Assembly (NCBI GenBank): GCA_964540725.1
Contig: CAZINU010000003.1
Coordinates: 1-64,000, forward strand
Length of the DNA stretch: 64,000 bases
Direction: 5' to 3'
From: JANJWP01 sp964540725
GTDB lineage: Bacteria; Patescibacteriota; Gracilibacteria; BD1-5; UBA2023
Shown: piece after piece, positions 52,201-61,133 of the stretch
How positions within the stretch are numbered: the first letter of the stretch is position 1
Layout: each line of letters opens with the position of its first letter
Notes under the pieces: model-generated
Databases searched by the model: none
The model's input: only the letters and a program-made list of their open reading frames with translations
Told to the model about the DNA's origin: nothing
Program-made: the position numbers and the translations under genes

Positions 52201-52439
52201 GAAACCGTTCCGATACCGATATTCACTTCGGGATTCGATTCGAGCGGCAACGACTTCAGTCCTAAAAGTCCGGCAATGGAAATAATGGCGATAAGAAGGA
52301 ACATGAACCGTTTCCGGTCCAAAAAGAACGCGAAGGGGGAGTCGTTCAATTTCGGATCGAACGTAAGCTTCTCCAGGTAGGCAGATTGGCTGGAATGGGG
52401 AACGGCCCCTCCCCCTTTCGGATTGCGAGCGTGTTTCAT
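49248..52439 (-). CDS. RND-type efflux transporter (AcrB/HAE1-like)
   Basis: This 1063-residue protein has the RND architecture: a first transmembrane helix (FMFLLIAIISIAGLLGLKS), a large external loop, helices 2-6 (VFITLFLIIGVKEALVAGAAVPLVFLITFA then LGLLVDDAIVVISAFNQYY, the GxxxDxxxxx motif D), a second external loop and helices 7-12 (with VALFGIVVRNGIILFDKIN). It pumps drugs, lipids or metals using the proton gradient, together with a membrane fusion protein. The length is typical. No UGA; ends in TAG. The MFP gene precedes it by 17 bases; no outer-membrane channel gene is nearby. Confidence 0.95.
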   Translation of the reverse strand: MKHARNPKGGGAVPHSSQSAYLEKLTFDPKLNDSPFAFFLDRKRFMFLLIAIISIAGLLGLKSLPLESNPEVNIGIGTVSVVLPGASPEVMEDLVTKKLEKEISKIKGIDTMTSTSMNSVSVIVVQFKSDVDTADAMRDLKDKADFVKPKLPADAKEPVVREVSFDDTPIWTFSISGKYDGFALRKYAEKIQEELEKNSLVSEVTISGGDETEFGVFVDPKKLDAYGLTLQGVNSTLAALNFTIPVGSYDIGSYTHSLTIDGRYYSIDSLRDLVVSKTGNSGIVKLSDIADVREVAKKRTVISRLSDNGSEPLSAVTLGVVKKRGGSIVNLVTEGDAAMKRLFESGALPSDLTVTTVLDQSERIKLDLHHLIRDGAITVVLVFITLFLIIGVKEALVAGAAVPLVFLITFAVMAAMGQTLNFLSMFALILSLGLLVDDAIVVISAFNQYYNTGKFTAREAALLVLRDYKQVLTSTTLTVVWIFSAMLFMTGIMGKFIFSIPFVITVTLLASLVVALTINPALAVIFTSTGKEEKNSKWSQYLNHGFFSIHPLEEAYGRTIERILADRKKAKRFLRMTAALFFAALMLPVTGILKSDFFPKTDQDLLFINIEAEAGTRLEETSDIVRKVEEMLVHEKEIKNFTTEIGSQIAVGKTSGGGTSGSNFAGISINLLKKEYGRKESSISIAERLRKNVETIREAKVSVIELAGGPPSGADFELQIAGPDFATLDRIALDVKNVLSTIPGAINIETSRKPLPLEVRFSLDPAKLAVRNLSLPQVSSFLKNAVDGADATTIYRGNNEIAVRTRYETGSVERLDRIGDLKIKNQIGQDVYLRDVIATEFHPSVFSISRIDQKRVVTVSAAAANGVTGKQIFMAFGEKNKNYVLPSGYEFITGGANEENAKSVQSLLIALVFGMFFIVATLVILFDSYKQSVMVLVTIPLSLIGVFVGLTIFGQPLSFPGLIGLVALFGIVVRNGIILFDKINLNRKEGIPFHESVIDGGKSRLEPVFLTSVCTILGMIPLTFSNPTWTSLGLSIIFGLAASTFFTLLVLPTLYFLAIKDRS

Positions 52440-52456
52440 GAAAAATGGGTTCGGTA

Positions 52457-54460
52457 CTAACGTTCTTCCACGACGTCGGCGTCGGCAAGTTTCAGGGCTC
52501 CGTCGGTTACGACCCGGTCACCCTCCGAAAGTCCGGAAAGAATTTCGACGCCCTCACCGTTCTTCCGGCCGATTTTGACCGGACGGGATTTGGCACGACC
52601 TTCGGAATCGACCACGTAGACGAGGAATTCGCCTTGGGTCGGCGCTGCCACGAGTGCCGAAAACGGAACGGCGAGACTTGGGACGTCCCCCCTCTTTCGG
52701 GTAAGGTACGCGTCGGCGAAATCGCCCAAGTTCCAGAGTTTCTTCGCGGCATCGACGTCTTCGATATCCGCTTCCACGCGGAACATGCGGCTCTGGGGAT
52801 CGGCCGACGGCGAAAGGAGGGAAACGGAACCGGTCAGGGAAACGGAATCCTTTTCGAGGCGGACGACCGTACCGATGGAGATGCCGGATACGGTATCGGA
52901 ATCGACCTCGAGACGGACGATGCGTCCGGAATCGTCCCCAAGCGAAAACGTCGGGGTCCCCGGGGCGACGAGCGAACCGATTTCCACGTTCTTGGAAAGG
53001 ATGACGCCATCGAACGGCGCCTTAATCTGCCCATTGTCGAATTGGATCTTCGCCAGATCGCGCTGCCCCTTCGTTCCGTCGAGTTGGCTCTTTACGGAAG
53101 TCAATTGCGCCTGGAGTTTCGCCCTGGCGCTCTCGTAGGCCGTTTCGGCGGCGCGCACCGCGTTATCGGCGGCGTCGCGGGCGCTGCGGGCCGAAACGAC
53201 GGCGCTCTCGACCTGGTTCGCGGTTACCGTACGGCTCCCCGAAATGCCGTCGAGGCTGGAAACGCGTCCCGCTTCGGCATTGGCGAGATTCGTTTCGGCG
53301 ATGCCGAGCGCGGTTTCGTACGACGCGCGGTTCGTGGAAATTTGGGTCTCGGTCGACGCGAGGGAATTCGTGACGTCGTCGAGGGAATTTTGCAGGGACA
53401 CCAAGCTCGAAAGGGTTCCGAGAACGGCCGACTGCTTAGTCGCGGCGACCGTTTTCATGGCGTCGAGGGTCGCCTGGGGGAGCTGTCCGGCAACGATGGA
53501 GGCGTCGAGGGTCGCGACCAATGCCGAGGACAGTTCGGCGGCGGCTTCGGCCATCGAACGGGCGTCCGCGAGGTTTTTTCCGGCGTCCGCCCCCGTTTTC
53601 CAATCGGAGGCCGAAAGGTCGTCGTACTTTTTTTTCGCGATTCCGAAGGCGTTCTCGGCCCGCGTTTTCGTCGTCGAATCCTTCGCGCCGAGGTACGTTT
53701 CGTAGGAATCGTTCCCGGTGCGGTTGCGTTCGGTAATGCCGAGAACGGTGTCGGCGTGGGTCAATGCGGAATCGACCGTCACGAGCGCGCTCGTGACGGT
53801 CGTCACCGCCTGACTCTCCAATCACGCTTTCCGATCCCGAAGCGATTTGAGCGACGCGACGGAATTGGCTTCGAAATTTTCGAGCGTGAGTTTCGCGTTA
53901 TCGCGCGCCTTCTTGGCGAGCTCCACGGAAATGCCCGAGGTCTTTTCGGCGTTCGCTTCCTGGGTTTTCACGGCGTCGAGCTGCGATTCGGCCAGTTTCA
54001 GCTGTTTTTCGGTGGAGGCGTAGACGTTGTCGCGGGCGGTCTTCGCGTTTTCGAGCGCGATTTTCGCGTTTTCGAGATCCTTTTCGACGGATTCCCGGGT
54101 CAGCTGGTACGAAGCTTCGGCGTTGGAGTACGCGTTCGAGGCGGAAGTGAACGTGGCGAGAAGGGGGTTCGTCGAAAAATCGACCGTCGCGAGCACTTGG
54201 CCGGCACGGACGCGTTCCCCGACGGAAACCGAAATCGTCCGGATAACGCCGGATACCTGGGCGGAAACCGCCGTCTCTTTTCGGGCGGCGATTTTTCCAA
54301 GAAGCTTGGAATTTTCGGAGAAAACCCCGGCCTCGATTCGGGCGGTTTTCACGTATTTGGGTTCGACGGCGGGAGCCTGGACGGCCTCTTCGCCCTTCCC
54401 GCACGAGGCGAGAAGGATCGGGAGGACGAGCGCGGCAGCAAGGGGACGAGGGGTTCGCAT
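52457..54460 (-). CDS. membrane fusion (HlyD/AcrA-like) lipoprotein, unusually long coiled coil, one UGA
   Basis: The 667-residue protein has a lipoprotein signal (PLAAALVLPILLASC, Cys20). A lipoyl-like half-motif (ISVSVGERVRAGQVLATVD) is followed by a very long alpha-helical hairpin, then the second half-motif (IKAPFDGVILSKNVEIGSLVAPG) and a beta-barrel/membrane-proximal domain. UGA at residue 213 (53824-53822) lies in the hairpin (LRDRKA-Gly-LESQAV). The hairpin is several hundred residues, longer than the ~350-450-residue total length of a typical AcrA. It follows an AbrB-like regulator by 19 bases and precedes the RND pump by 17. Ends in TAG. Confidence 0.92.
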
Positions 54461-54479
54461 ACGGGGGGATTGGAAAAAA

Positions 54480-54752
54480 TTATTCGGCCGTTTCTTCGCG
54501 GAACATGGCCTTCACGGCATCCATTTCTCGGCGCATGTATTCCATGAGAAGCTCCATGTCGTCGGTCTTTACCATTCAGACGGCCTTGCCGTGCTTGGTA
54601 ATGACGACGAGGTTATCGCCCGATTCGATGCCGAGAAGCTCGCGGACGTCCTTGGGAATGACGACCTGCCCCTTCGAACCGACGATGACGCTTCCGTGCA
54701 TGCGGATTCCGCATTCCGGCCGGCACTCCGGAGAGACGGACGTATCGCTCAT
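54480..54752 (-). CDS. AbrB/SpoVT-type DNA-binding regulator, one UGA
   Basis: This 90-residue gene is hidden by a UGA at residue 59 (54578-54576). The core GSVIVGSKGQVVIPKDVRELL, then GIESGDNLVVIT, is the swapped-hairpin AbrB/MazE fold that binds DNA as a dimer. UGA as Gly completes KHGKAVGMVKTDDM, after which a helical tail (LLMEYMRREMDAVKAMF) follows. It is the first gene of the efflux operon and has its own promoter, so it probably autoregulates the pump genes. Ends in TAA. The start at 54752 gives a short N-terminal extension with two Cys (PECRPECG), which might sense redox or metal. Confidence 0.85.
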
Positions 54753-54782
54753 AATTGAATGATTGGTAATACAAGTATGAAA

Positions 54783-54810
54783 AGTATAACCGACAATCTT
54801 CGCGAATCAA
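54783..54810 (-). promoter_or_regulatory. predicted promoter of the AbrB-efflux operon
   Basis: On the minus strand TTGATT (54810-54805) and TATACT (54788-54783) are 16 bases apart. The AT-rich leader before the ATG is a plausible AbrB binding site. Confidence 0.6.
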
Positions 54811-54837
54811 GCGTTTTGAAAGAACGTCCGGTTCCGG

Positions 54838-54865
54838 TTGATTTTGAGGGCAAGGCGGGTATAAA
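54838..54865 (+). promoter_or_regulatory. predicted promoter of mraY
   Basis: TTGATT (54838-54843) and TATAAA (54860-54865) are 16 bases apart. Transcription from near 54872 would include palindromic element E3 in a leader of about 170 bases. Confidence 0.55.
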
Positions 54866-54916
54866 GAACGGGTTATTCGCCCATCCGAAGTTTTTCGATT
54901 ACCCCCTAACGGCATT

Positions 54917-55033
54917 GCCCCTTCAAAAACGAGCAGTCCGCGCGACGGCCGAGGACCGACGTGAGACGTACTCCGCAGTACGGCGAACGAGGACCGGAGG
55001 ACGGAACGCGGAATCCGAAGTTTTTCAAGGGGC
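54917..55033 (+). repeat. palindromic element E3 in the mraY leader
   Basis: GCCCCTTCAAAAAC (54917-54930) and GTTTTTCAAGGGGC (55020-55033) form an inverted repeat with one mismatch; inner segments TCCGCG/CGCGGA also pair. The core at 54965-54992 matches E2 in 24 of 28 positions. It ends eight bases before the mraY ATG. Confidence 0.65.
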
Positions 55034-55041
55034 GCAGGATT

Positions 55042-56097
55042 ATGAACCATCTCGCCCCTCTCCTCTCCTACCTGTTGGTCGCGTTCCTGCTGACCTTCGT
55101 GCTCATCCCGCCCTATCTCCGCTTTCTCTGGAAATACCGGCTCGGTAAAACGATTCGCGAAGAAGCGCTCGTAGGAAAGGCGACCGAATTCGCGAAACTC
55201 CACAAGGACAAGGCCGGAACCCCGACGATGGGGGGCGGGGTCATCCTTCTTTCGATCAGCATACTGGTCGCGGCGTCGATCGTGCTCGTCGCCCTCGCGC
55301 CGCTCTGGCAGGAATACCTCGGCATTACCGTTCGGTTCTCGCTCTGGAACCGCAACGAAACCTACCTCGCCCTCTTCACGCTCGCCTCCGTCGGAATGAT
55401 CGGTCTCGTGGACGACTACCTGAACGTTCGGGGCATCGGTCGGACGAAGGGGCTGTCCGGGCGGGTAAAAATGGTATTGCTCCTTCTTTTCTGAGCCATC
55501 GGGGCCTACTGGTTCCATTTCAAGCTCGGGCGTTCGGGGTTGGATATCCCCCTCTTCGGCATGGTCGACGTGGGCTATCTCTATCTCCCGTTCTTCGTAT
55601 TCGTCATCGTCGCCATGGCGAACGCCGTAAACGTGACGGACGGGTTGGACGGGCTCGCGGGAGGCCTTCTCCTTATGAATTACGCCGTCTACGCGTTCAT
55701 TTGCTATTCGAAAGGGCTCTTCATCCTTTCCGCCCTCTGCCTCCTCATCGTCGGCGGACTTATCGCGTTCCTTTGGTTCAATATCAAGCCCGCGAAATTC
55801 TACATGGGCGACATCGGTTCGCTCGCGCTCGGGGCCAACCTCGCCATTATGGCGCTCATGACCGATACCCTGCTGACGCTCCTCATCATTTCGGGCGTCT
55901 ACGTTCTCGAAATCGTTTCGGTCATTATCCAGATAACGTCCAAAAAACTCCGGAACGGGAAAAAGGTGTTCCGCATCGCGCCCTTCCACCACCACCTGGA
56001 AGCGCTCGGGTGGGCGGAAGAAACCGTCGTCATGCGGTTTTGGCTCGTCGGCATGGTGCTCTCGGCGGTCGGGCTCGTCGTCGCGCTCGTGCGCTAA
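55042..56097 (+). CDS. mraY: phospho-MurNAc-pentapeptide transferase, one UGA
   Basis: MraY transfers phospho-MurNAc-pentapeptide to undecaprenyl phosphate, the first membrane step of peptidoglycan synthesis. The 351-residue protein has about ten helices. AGTPTMGGGVILL, the Asp-Asp motif GLVDDYLNV, NAVNVTDGLDGLAGG, YMGDIGSLALGA and the HHH motif FHHHLEALGW are all present. UGA at residue 151 (55492-55494) lies in a membrane segment (LLLLF-Gly-AIGAYW). Ends in TAA, followed by a terminator. It is not in a dcw cluster here; murA is 5 kb away on the other strand. Confidence 0.97.
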
Positions 56098-56117
56098 TTC
56101 CCGATTTCCTTTTTCGG

Positions 56118-56145
56118 GCGGCGGTTTTTCAATCGCCGCTTTTTT
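56118..56145 (+). terminator. intrinsic terminator after mraY
   Basis: GCGGCG pairs with CGCCGC across a ten-base loop and is followed by TTTTTT. Its T run overlaps the -35 box of the next promoter. Confidence 0.8.
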
Positions 56146-56172
56146 GACGGTTCGGAAAAAATATGGGAACAT
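56144..56172 (+). promoter_or_regulatory. predicted promoter of the coiled-coil gene
   Basis: TTGACG (56144-56149) and GAACAT (56167-56172, with an upstream TGG extension) are 17 bases apart, 29 bases before the ATG at 56202. Confidence 0.45.
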
Positions 56173-56201
56173 GGGAGCGTACTATTCGTAAACGCGAACC
56201 C

Positions 56202-57491
56202 ATGGCCGAAAAGATGAACCGAGCGCCGGACCTTACGAAAGAGCAGGCTGCCGCCATCGAAAGCACCGAAGACCTCGTTCGGGAATCGATTAAGAACGGA
56301 AGCCTGAACGCCGCCGAAGGAGGCGAAATCATGAAACGCTTCAATGCCGAGAAGGCGGAAATTTCGCAAGAAGCGCGAGACGGACTTTTAAAACTCGCGA
56401 CGCACTTCAAATGGTTCGGAATCGTTCGGAAATTGGAGTCCGCTCCGGTTCCGGCGACGCGGACGGAGCAGCCGGCTCCGGCCGAGAGCAAGCCGGCGGC
56501 GGCTTCCGCCGACCGAGATGCCATGATGCGCATTGCCCAAGGCGGCCAATCCGTTCCCGGGTTCACAGCAAGTCCGGCCGCCCCGATCGCACCCGCGACC
56601 GCAGTTCCCGATGCCGGAAAAGTCACGCCCGTCGACGTAACGAAACCGGCACCTACGGCCAAACCGGCCGAAACTCCGGCCGCATCAAGCGCCGCGGTGG
56701 AAAAAGCGGAAAAAGATATCAAGACGATCGACGCCGCCATTATCGAATTGAAGTCGATGCTCGAAGACGGTATCGACGTCGAAGAAACCAAACGCGTAAC
56801 GAAGATTCTCGCCGACATGCAGGACGCGAAGCTTCTCGGCAACAAGCCCCTCTCCCTGAAGGGCATTACGGCCGAACAGCTCGCGAACCAGCTCGTCTCG
56901 CGTCTCGAGAAGACGAGGGGCGTCCTCGAAAAGGACGTCGCCGAAGACCGGGAGAAAAAGGATGCCGCGAAGAAAGCGGCGGAAGAAAAACGCGCCGAAG
57001 CTGAAAAACGCGCGGCGGAGGCCGAGGCTCGCGAAATTGAGAAGCGCGAAGCCGAGAAGCGCGCGACGGAAGCGAAGAAGGCCGCCGAAGCGGCGGCTCG
57101 CGAAAAGGAACTTGCGGACAAATACGTCGCTCTCGGAACGGCCGTCATTACTTCCAAGACATTCGACGTTCGCCAAGAAGTCGTCGCCTACCTCAATTCG
57201 AAAGCAACGTCGGTCGAAGACCGCGTCGCGACCGACGATATCAAGAAAGAAGTCGCGGCCGGAAACGAATTGAAAAACCACGTTTCCGACTACAAGCTCG
57301 TCCGCGATACGAACGGAACCGCCACCTACGAGTTCGTGCTCGATCCGGACGGCATGGATTCGTTCGACCGCGGCGAGAAAAAAACCGTTCCGGTTACCCC
57401 GGACATGAAACCGGAAGCGCTCGTACAAGCCCTCCGTTCGTCCCTCGTAGACGCCTATAAAAAGCAGATCGACCGACGGCTCGCGCAGTAG
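56202..57491 (+). CDS. cytoplasmic coiled-coil protein of unknown function
   Basis: This 429-residue protein is not recognised. The N-terminal part is helical (EQAAAIESTEDLVRESIKNG), followed by a Pro/Ala-rich linker, a short helical domain (SLKGITAEQLANQLVSRLEK) and a long highly charged coiled coil rich in Ala, Glu, Lys and Arg (about residues 255-310). The C-terminal ~110 residues form a mixed domain (DKYVALGTAVITSKTFDVRQEV...DGMDSFDRGEKKTVPV). There is no signal peptide. The start at 56202 (MAEKMNRAP) was preferred to 56163 because a promoter lies just upstream. Ends in TAG. Confidence 0.75.
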   Translation: MAEKMNRAPDLTKEQAAAIESTEDLVRESIKNGSLNAAEGGEIMKRFNAEKAEISQEARDGLLKLATHFKWFGIVRKLESAPVPATRTEQPAPAESKPAAASADRDAMMRIAQGGQSVPGFTASPAAPIAPATAVPDAGKVTPVDVTKPAPTAKPAETPAASSAAVEKAEKDIKTIDAAIIELKSMLEDGIDVEETKRVTKILADMQDAKLLGNKPLSLKGITAEQLANQLVSRLEKTRGVLEKDVAEDREKKDAAKKAAEEKRAEAEKRAAEAEAREIEKREAEKRATEAKKAAEAAAREKELADKYVALGTAVITSKTFDVRQEVVAYLNSKATSVEDRVATDDIKKEVAAGNELKNHVSDYKLVRDTNGTATYEFVLDPDGMDSFDRGEKKTVPVTPDMKPEALVQALRSSLVDAYKKQIDRRLAQ

Positions 57492-57615
57492 TCCGTAAAA
57501 ACCCCGAACGGAAATTGCCGCGATCGTAACGAGAAAAAACGGATTCCCCTTGAAAAATCTCCGAACAAGGAGTACCGTTTCCGTCGGAATTCCGCCATCC
57601 GTTTCCTTTACCGCT

Positions 57616-57786
57616 ATGGAAACCAGACCTCCCCCTTATTGGCCGCTCGGTTGGACGGTTAAGGACGTGGAACGCCAAATCGCCGAATCGAAGGGAAAAC
57701 CGGGAAAAGATCCCCGAGAAACGACGAAGGCCCGCACAAACCGGATACTCGCGCACCGGACGGCGATTTCCCCGAGCGGGAGATAG
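57616..57786 (+). CDS. small hypothetical protein
   Basis: A 56-residue basic ORF (PPPYWPLGWTVKDVERQIAESK...) ends with TAG exactly where the ligA stop begins on the opposite strand. No family recognised. Stop-to-stop packing is like the other convergent pairs here and slightly favours a real gene; no clear promoter or ribosome-binding site. Confidence 0.35.
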   Translation: METRPPPYWPLGWTVKDVERQIAESKGKPGKDPRETTKARTNRILAHRTAISPSGR

Positions 57787-60093
57787 TTACCCGACCATAT
57801 TCCGCAATTCCTCAAGCCCGATGGCCGCCACGCCGAGCAATCGGGCTTTTTCGAGCTTCGATCCGGCATCCGTTCCGACGACGAGATAGTCGAGTTTGGC
57901 CGATACGGAGGAACGCACTTCTCCGCCCGCCGCCTCGATTTCGGCATGGATGTCGTCGCGGGAAACCCCTTCGAAACTTCCGGTCACGCAGAACGATTTT
58001 CCGGAAAGCGGACCCGCGCCCGGAATCGAAACGGCCGGGAGTTCGGGAACGAGAACGGCGAAGAGCGGTTCGAGCGCGTCGCGGTTTTCCTCGAAGTACG
58101 AAACGACGCTTTCCGCGGTACTCGGACCGACGTCGGGAATCGTTTGGAGTTCTTCGGGCGACAATTCCGCACAAACGGCCAGCACGTCGGCCCCGTTCGC
58201 GCGGGTCGCGCCGGGAACGGACGGAATGGAAGATTCGGGGAACGCCCCCCCTTCCCCGCCCGGAACGTCGCCGAAAAGCGACGGCTGTTCCGAACGGACG
58301 CTCCGGCCGATTTCGCCCGGATTCGCCGGAATCCGGAGGGGTTCGGGGATTTTTCCGGCAACGTACGCGGCGAGCGTTTTGGCCGTCTTTCGCCCGACCT
58401 CGGGAATTCCGAGCGCGACGAACAATCGGGAGAGCTCCATGGACCGGCTCCGGTCGATTTCGGAAAGCAGGTTGTCGGTTTTCTTCGTCTCGAACCCTTC
58501 GAGTTCGAGAATTTCGGCACGGCGGTTCGAAAGGCGGTATACGGAGGCGAAATCGGTCAAAAATCCGCGTTCGAGAAAGAGCGCGATGCCCTTTTCGCCG
58601 AGTCCTTCGATGTTCGCGGCATGCTTGCTCGCGAAGGTTTTGAGCGATCCGGACGTTTGGGCCGGACATTCCGCCCGGTTCGGGCAGTAGACCGCGACCT
58701 TCCCTTCGTCCTTCTTGAGCTCCGCACCGCAGCTCGGGCACGCCTTCGGAACTTCGACGACGCGTTCGTTTCCGGTTCGGAGTTCCGGAATGCTCGAAAC
58801 GACCTCCGGAATGACTTCGCCGGCCCGAATGACGAACACGTAATCGCCGATTCGGACGTCTTTCGCGGCCAATTCTTCATAGTTATGGAGCGTCGCGCGA
58901 CGAACCGTGACGCCGGTGACGTTCACCGCCTCCAAATGCGCCACGGGGGTCACGGCACCGCTGCGTCCGACGGAATGTTCGACGTCGAGAACGCGGGTAC
59001 GGACGTGTTCCTGCGGAAATTTGTACGCGATGGCGTAGCGGGGATGGTGCTCGGTGGTTCAGAGTTCGCGCCAAAGGGACAGGTCGTCGAGCTTTACGAC
59101 GAGACCGTCGATATCGAACGGAAATCGGGGGCGGTCGGCCGTCAATTTCGCCACTTCCGCCAAGAGCGATTCGAGATCTTGAGCGAAAAAGACGTACGGG
59201 GAAACGGAGAATCCCCAGTCGGCGAGAGCGTCGACGTACTCCCGGTACGTTCGGATGGCGCGGCTTTTGGCGGAAAATTCGGACCCCTTCGGGATTCCGT
59301 CGTTCGAAGGCACGGCCGGCAGTTCGAAAAATGCGCCGTCCGCTACGGCGTTTTCGAACGTCGGGACGCTGTACGCGAAAAATTCGAGCCCCCGCTTCTC
59401 GGTGACGCGGTAATCCAGCTGGCGAAGGCTTCCGGACGCCGCGTTGCGCGGATTCGCGAAAAGCTTCTCCCCGGAAAGGAGCCGTTCCTCGTTCGTTCGG
59501 CGAAAGGCTTCGTGCGGCATGACGACTTCGCCGCGGATTTCGATATCGCCCGCGAACGGAATCGATTTGGGAACGTTCGCGATCGTGAGCGCGTTCACGG
59601 TGACGTCTTCGCCCTCGACGCCGTTTCCCCGGGTCAGGGCCCGAACGAGGCGTCCGCCGGAATACGAAATCGAAATTCCGAGCCCGTCGAACTTGAGCTC
59701 CGCGACGTAGGCGAGCGGAGCGTCCGTTTTTAAGACGTTTCGGATACGTCCTTCGAACGCGGCGAGATCGTCGGCATCGTACGTATTGTCGAGGGAAATC
59801 ATCGGATGCGCGTGCCGCCCTTTCTCGAATTGCCGGGATAGCAACACGTCGATGCGCGACGTCGGGGATTCGGCATCGTATTCGCCGTACCGGTTTTCAA
59901 ACGCCTGGAGGAGCTTGAAAAGCCGGTCGTACTCGACGTCGGAAATGACCGGGGCCGATTCGACGTAATAAAGCCGGTTATGTTCGCGCAAGAGGTCCCG
60001 GAGTTCCGGAATATCCCCCCGACCGAGCGCTTCGGGATCGGAGAGGATTTCGGCCGTTCGGGCGGCGGGATGCTGGAAAAACGTTTGGGCCAT
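57787..60093 (-). CDS. ligA: NAD-dependent DNA ligase LigA, one UGA and an HhH-region insertion
   Basis: LigA seals nicks using NAD+. Reading UGA as Gly at residue 345 (59061-59059) gives 768 residues, about 100 more than usual. The adenylation motif AELKFDGLG has catalytic Lys134, and the OB-fold segment reads LWREL-Gly-TTEHHPRYAIAYKFP, where LigA normally has LGxTxxxPRWAxAYKFP; so UGA is Gly at a conserved site. The Cys4 zinc finger (CPSCGAEL, CPNRAECPAQ), helix-hairpin-helix domain (EGLGEKG, LGIPEVGRKTA, IPDVGPSTAES) and C-terminal BRCT (GKSFCVTGSFEGVSRDD) are present. A ~60-residue insertion rich in Ser/Pro/Gly (PSLFGDVPGGEGGAF) splits the HhH domain. Confidence 0.97.
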
Positions 60094-60151
60094 GCGGAGG
60101 GTAAAATCGGAAGTCGGACGTCGTCAGCGAAACGGCGGACGGTCCCGGGCA

Positions 60152-61132
60152 TTACGCGGACGAAGGTTCGGCGGACGGGGAACGGGGCCGGAGGGGGGGC
60201 GGAGGAATCGGCTCTTTCGCGAACGCGCGGGTGACGTACCCGTACGAAAACGCCAAATACAGGAACACGACGGCGTTCCACCCGTACGTTACCGAAACGT
60301 CGAAAGCCGCATGAAGGAAGAGCGAGAACGCGAAGGCGGCGAAGACGGTTTTGACGGCGCGCCATCCGGCCGAACCGACGCGAAGCGACCGAGCGAGGCC
60401 GACCGAGACGACGACCGCGCAAAAAACGTGGATGACGACCGAAAAAAACGATCTCGACGCGAGGGTCGAGAAGAACCCGTCACCGGTTCCGTTCGCGATG
60501 GCGAAGAGATAGAGCGCGTTCTCCGCGAAAGCGAAACCGAGCCCCGCGAAGGCGGCGTACAACGGCGCTTTCAGGGCGAGGGATTCGGGATCGGTCGAAG
60601 AAAAGGACGCGAGGTGCTTCCCTCCTTCCTCGACGGCCGCGACGACGAAGTACGCGAGGGCGACGGAGGCGAAACCGGCCAAGGCCGCCCCGGCGATGGC
60701 GATTTCCCGTCCTCCGGCCTGTGGCGAAGGGGCGATTGCGAGGAGGGCGGCAAAAACCGGAACGGAGAGAAAGACGGCAAAAAGGCTTCGGAGATAGGGG
60801 CGGACGTTTCGGAAAATCTCGGCCGAACGCAGGAGGAATCCGGCAAGGAATACGAGCGCGGCCGTCATGGACAGGAACACCCCCAAGCCGAACGCTCCGG
60901 AAAAACCTCCGGCGCGCGAAGCGACGGAACGGAAAACGTTGGAGCCGGAAAGCGAGAGGAAATCGAGCATTTCGGGCATGAACGCGACCGGAACGACCGC
61001 GACCGCTCCGGCGAACGCACCGAACAAAAACCGACGGGCGTTGAAACGGTCGGCATCCATGTACGAAAAAGCGTACCCCCACAAAACGATGGGAATCGCC
61101 GCTCCGAAAAAAGCCGCCGTCGCCGCAAGCAC
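60152..61132 (-). CDS. PrsW-family intramembrane protease-like protein
   Basis: This 326-residue protein has about nine membrane helices. The PrsW signatures are present: AAVEEGGKH with Glu168/Glu169 and Lys172, FAENALYLF with Glu204, and two His-containing motifs (IHVFCA His234; FLHAAFD His274, Asp278). PrsW proteases cleave membrane anchors of anti-sigma factors and other proteins. A Pro-rich C-terminal tail follows. A GTG start at 61132 is used; it lies one base after the small membrane gene upstream. Located between murA and ligA. The target protein is unknown. Ends in TAA. Confidence 0.87.
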   Translation of the reverse strand: MLAATAAFFGAAIPIVLWGYAFSYMDADRFNARRFLFGAFAGAVAVVPVAFMPEMLDFLSLSGSNVFRSVASRAGGFSGAFGLGVFLSMTAALVFLAGFLLRSAEIFRNVRPYLRSLFAVFLSVPVFAALLAIAPSPQAGGREIAIAGAALAGFASVALAYFVVAAVEEGGKHLASFSSTDPESLALKAPLYAAFAGLGFAFAENALYLFAIANGTGDGFFSTLASRSFFSVVIHVFCAVVVSVGLARSLRVGSAGWRAVKTVFAAFAFSLFLHAAFDVSVTYGWNAVVFLYLAFSYGYVTRAFAKEPIPPPPLRPRSPSAEPSSA

Positions 61133-61133
61133 G

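Noticed and set aside
48615..52265. 1216-residue open frame on the plus strand opposite the RND pump
   Set aside because: Extremely charged and repetitive sequence with no domain; the RND gene is clear on the minus strand.
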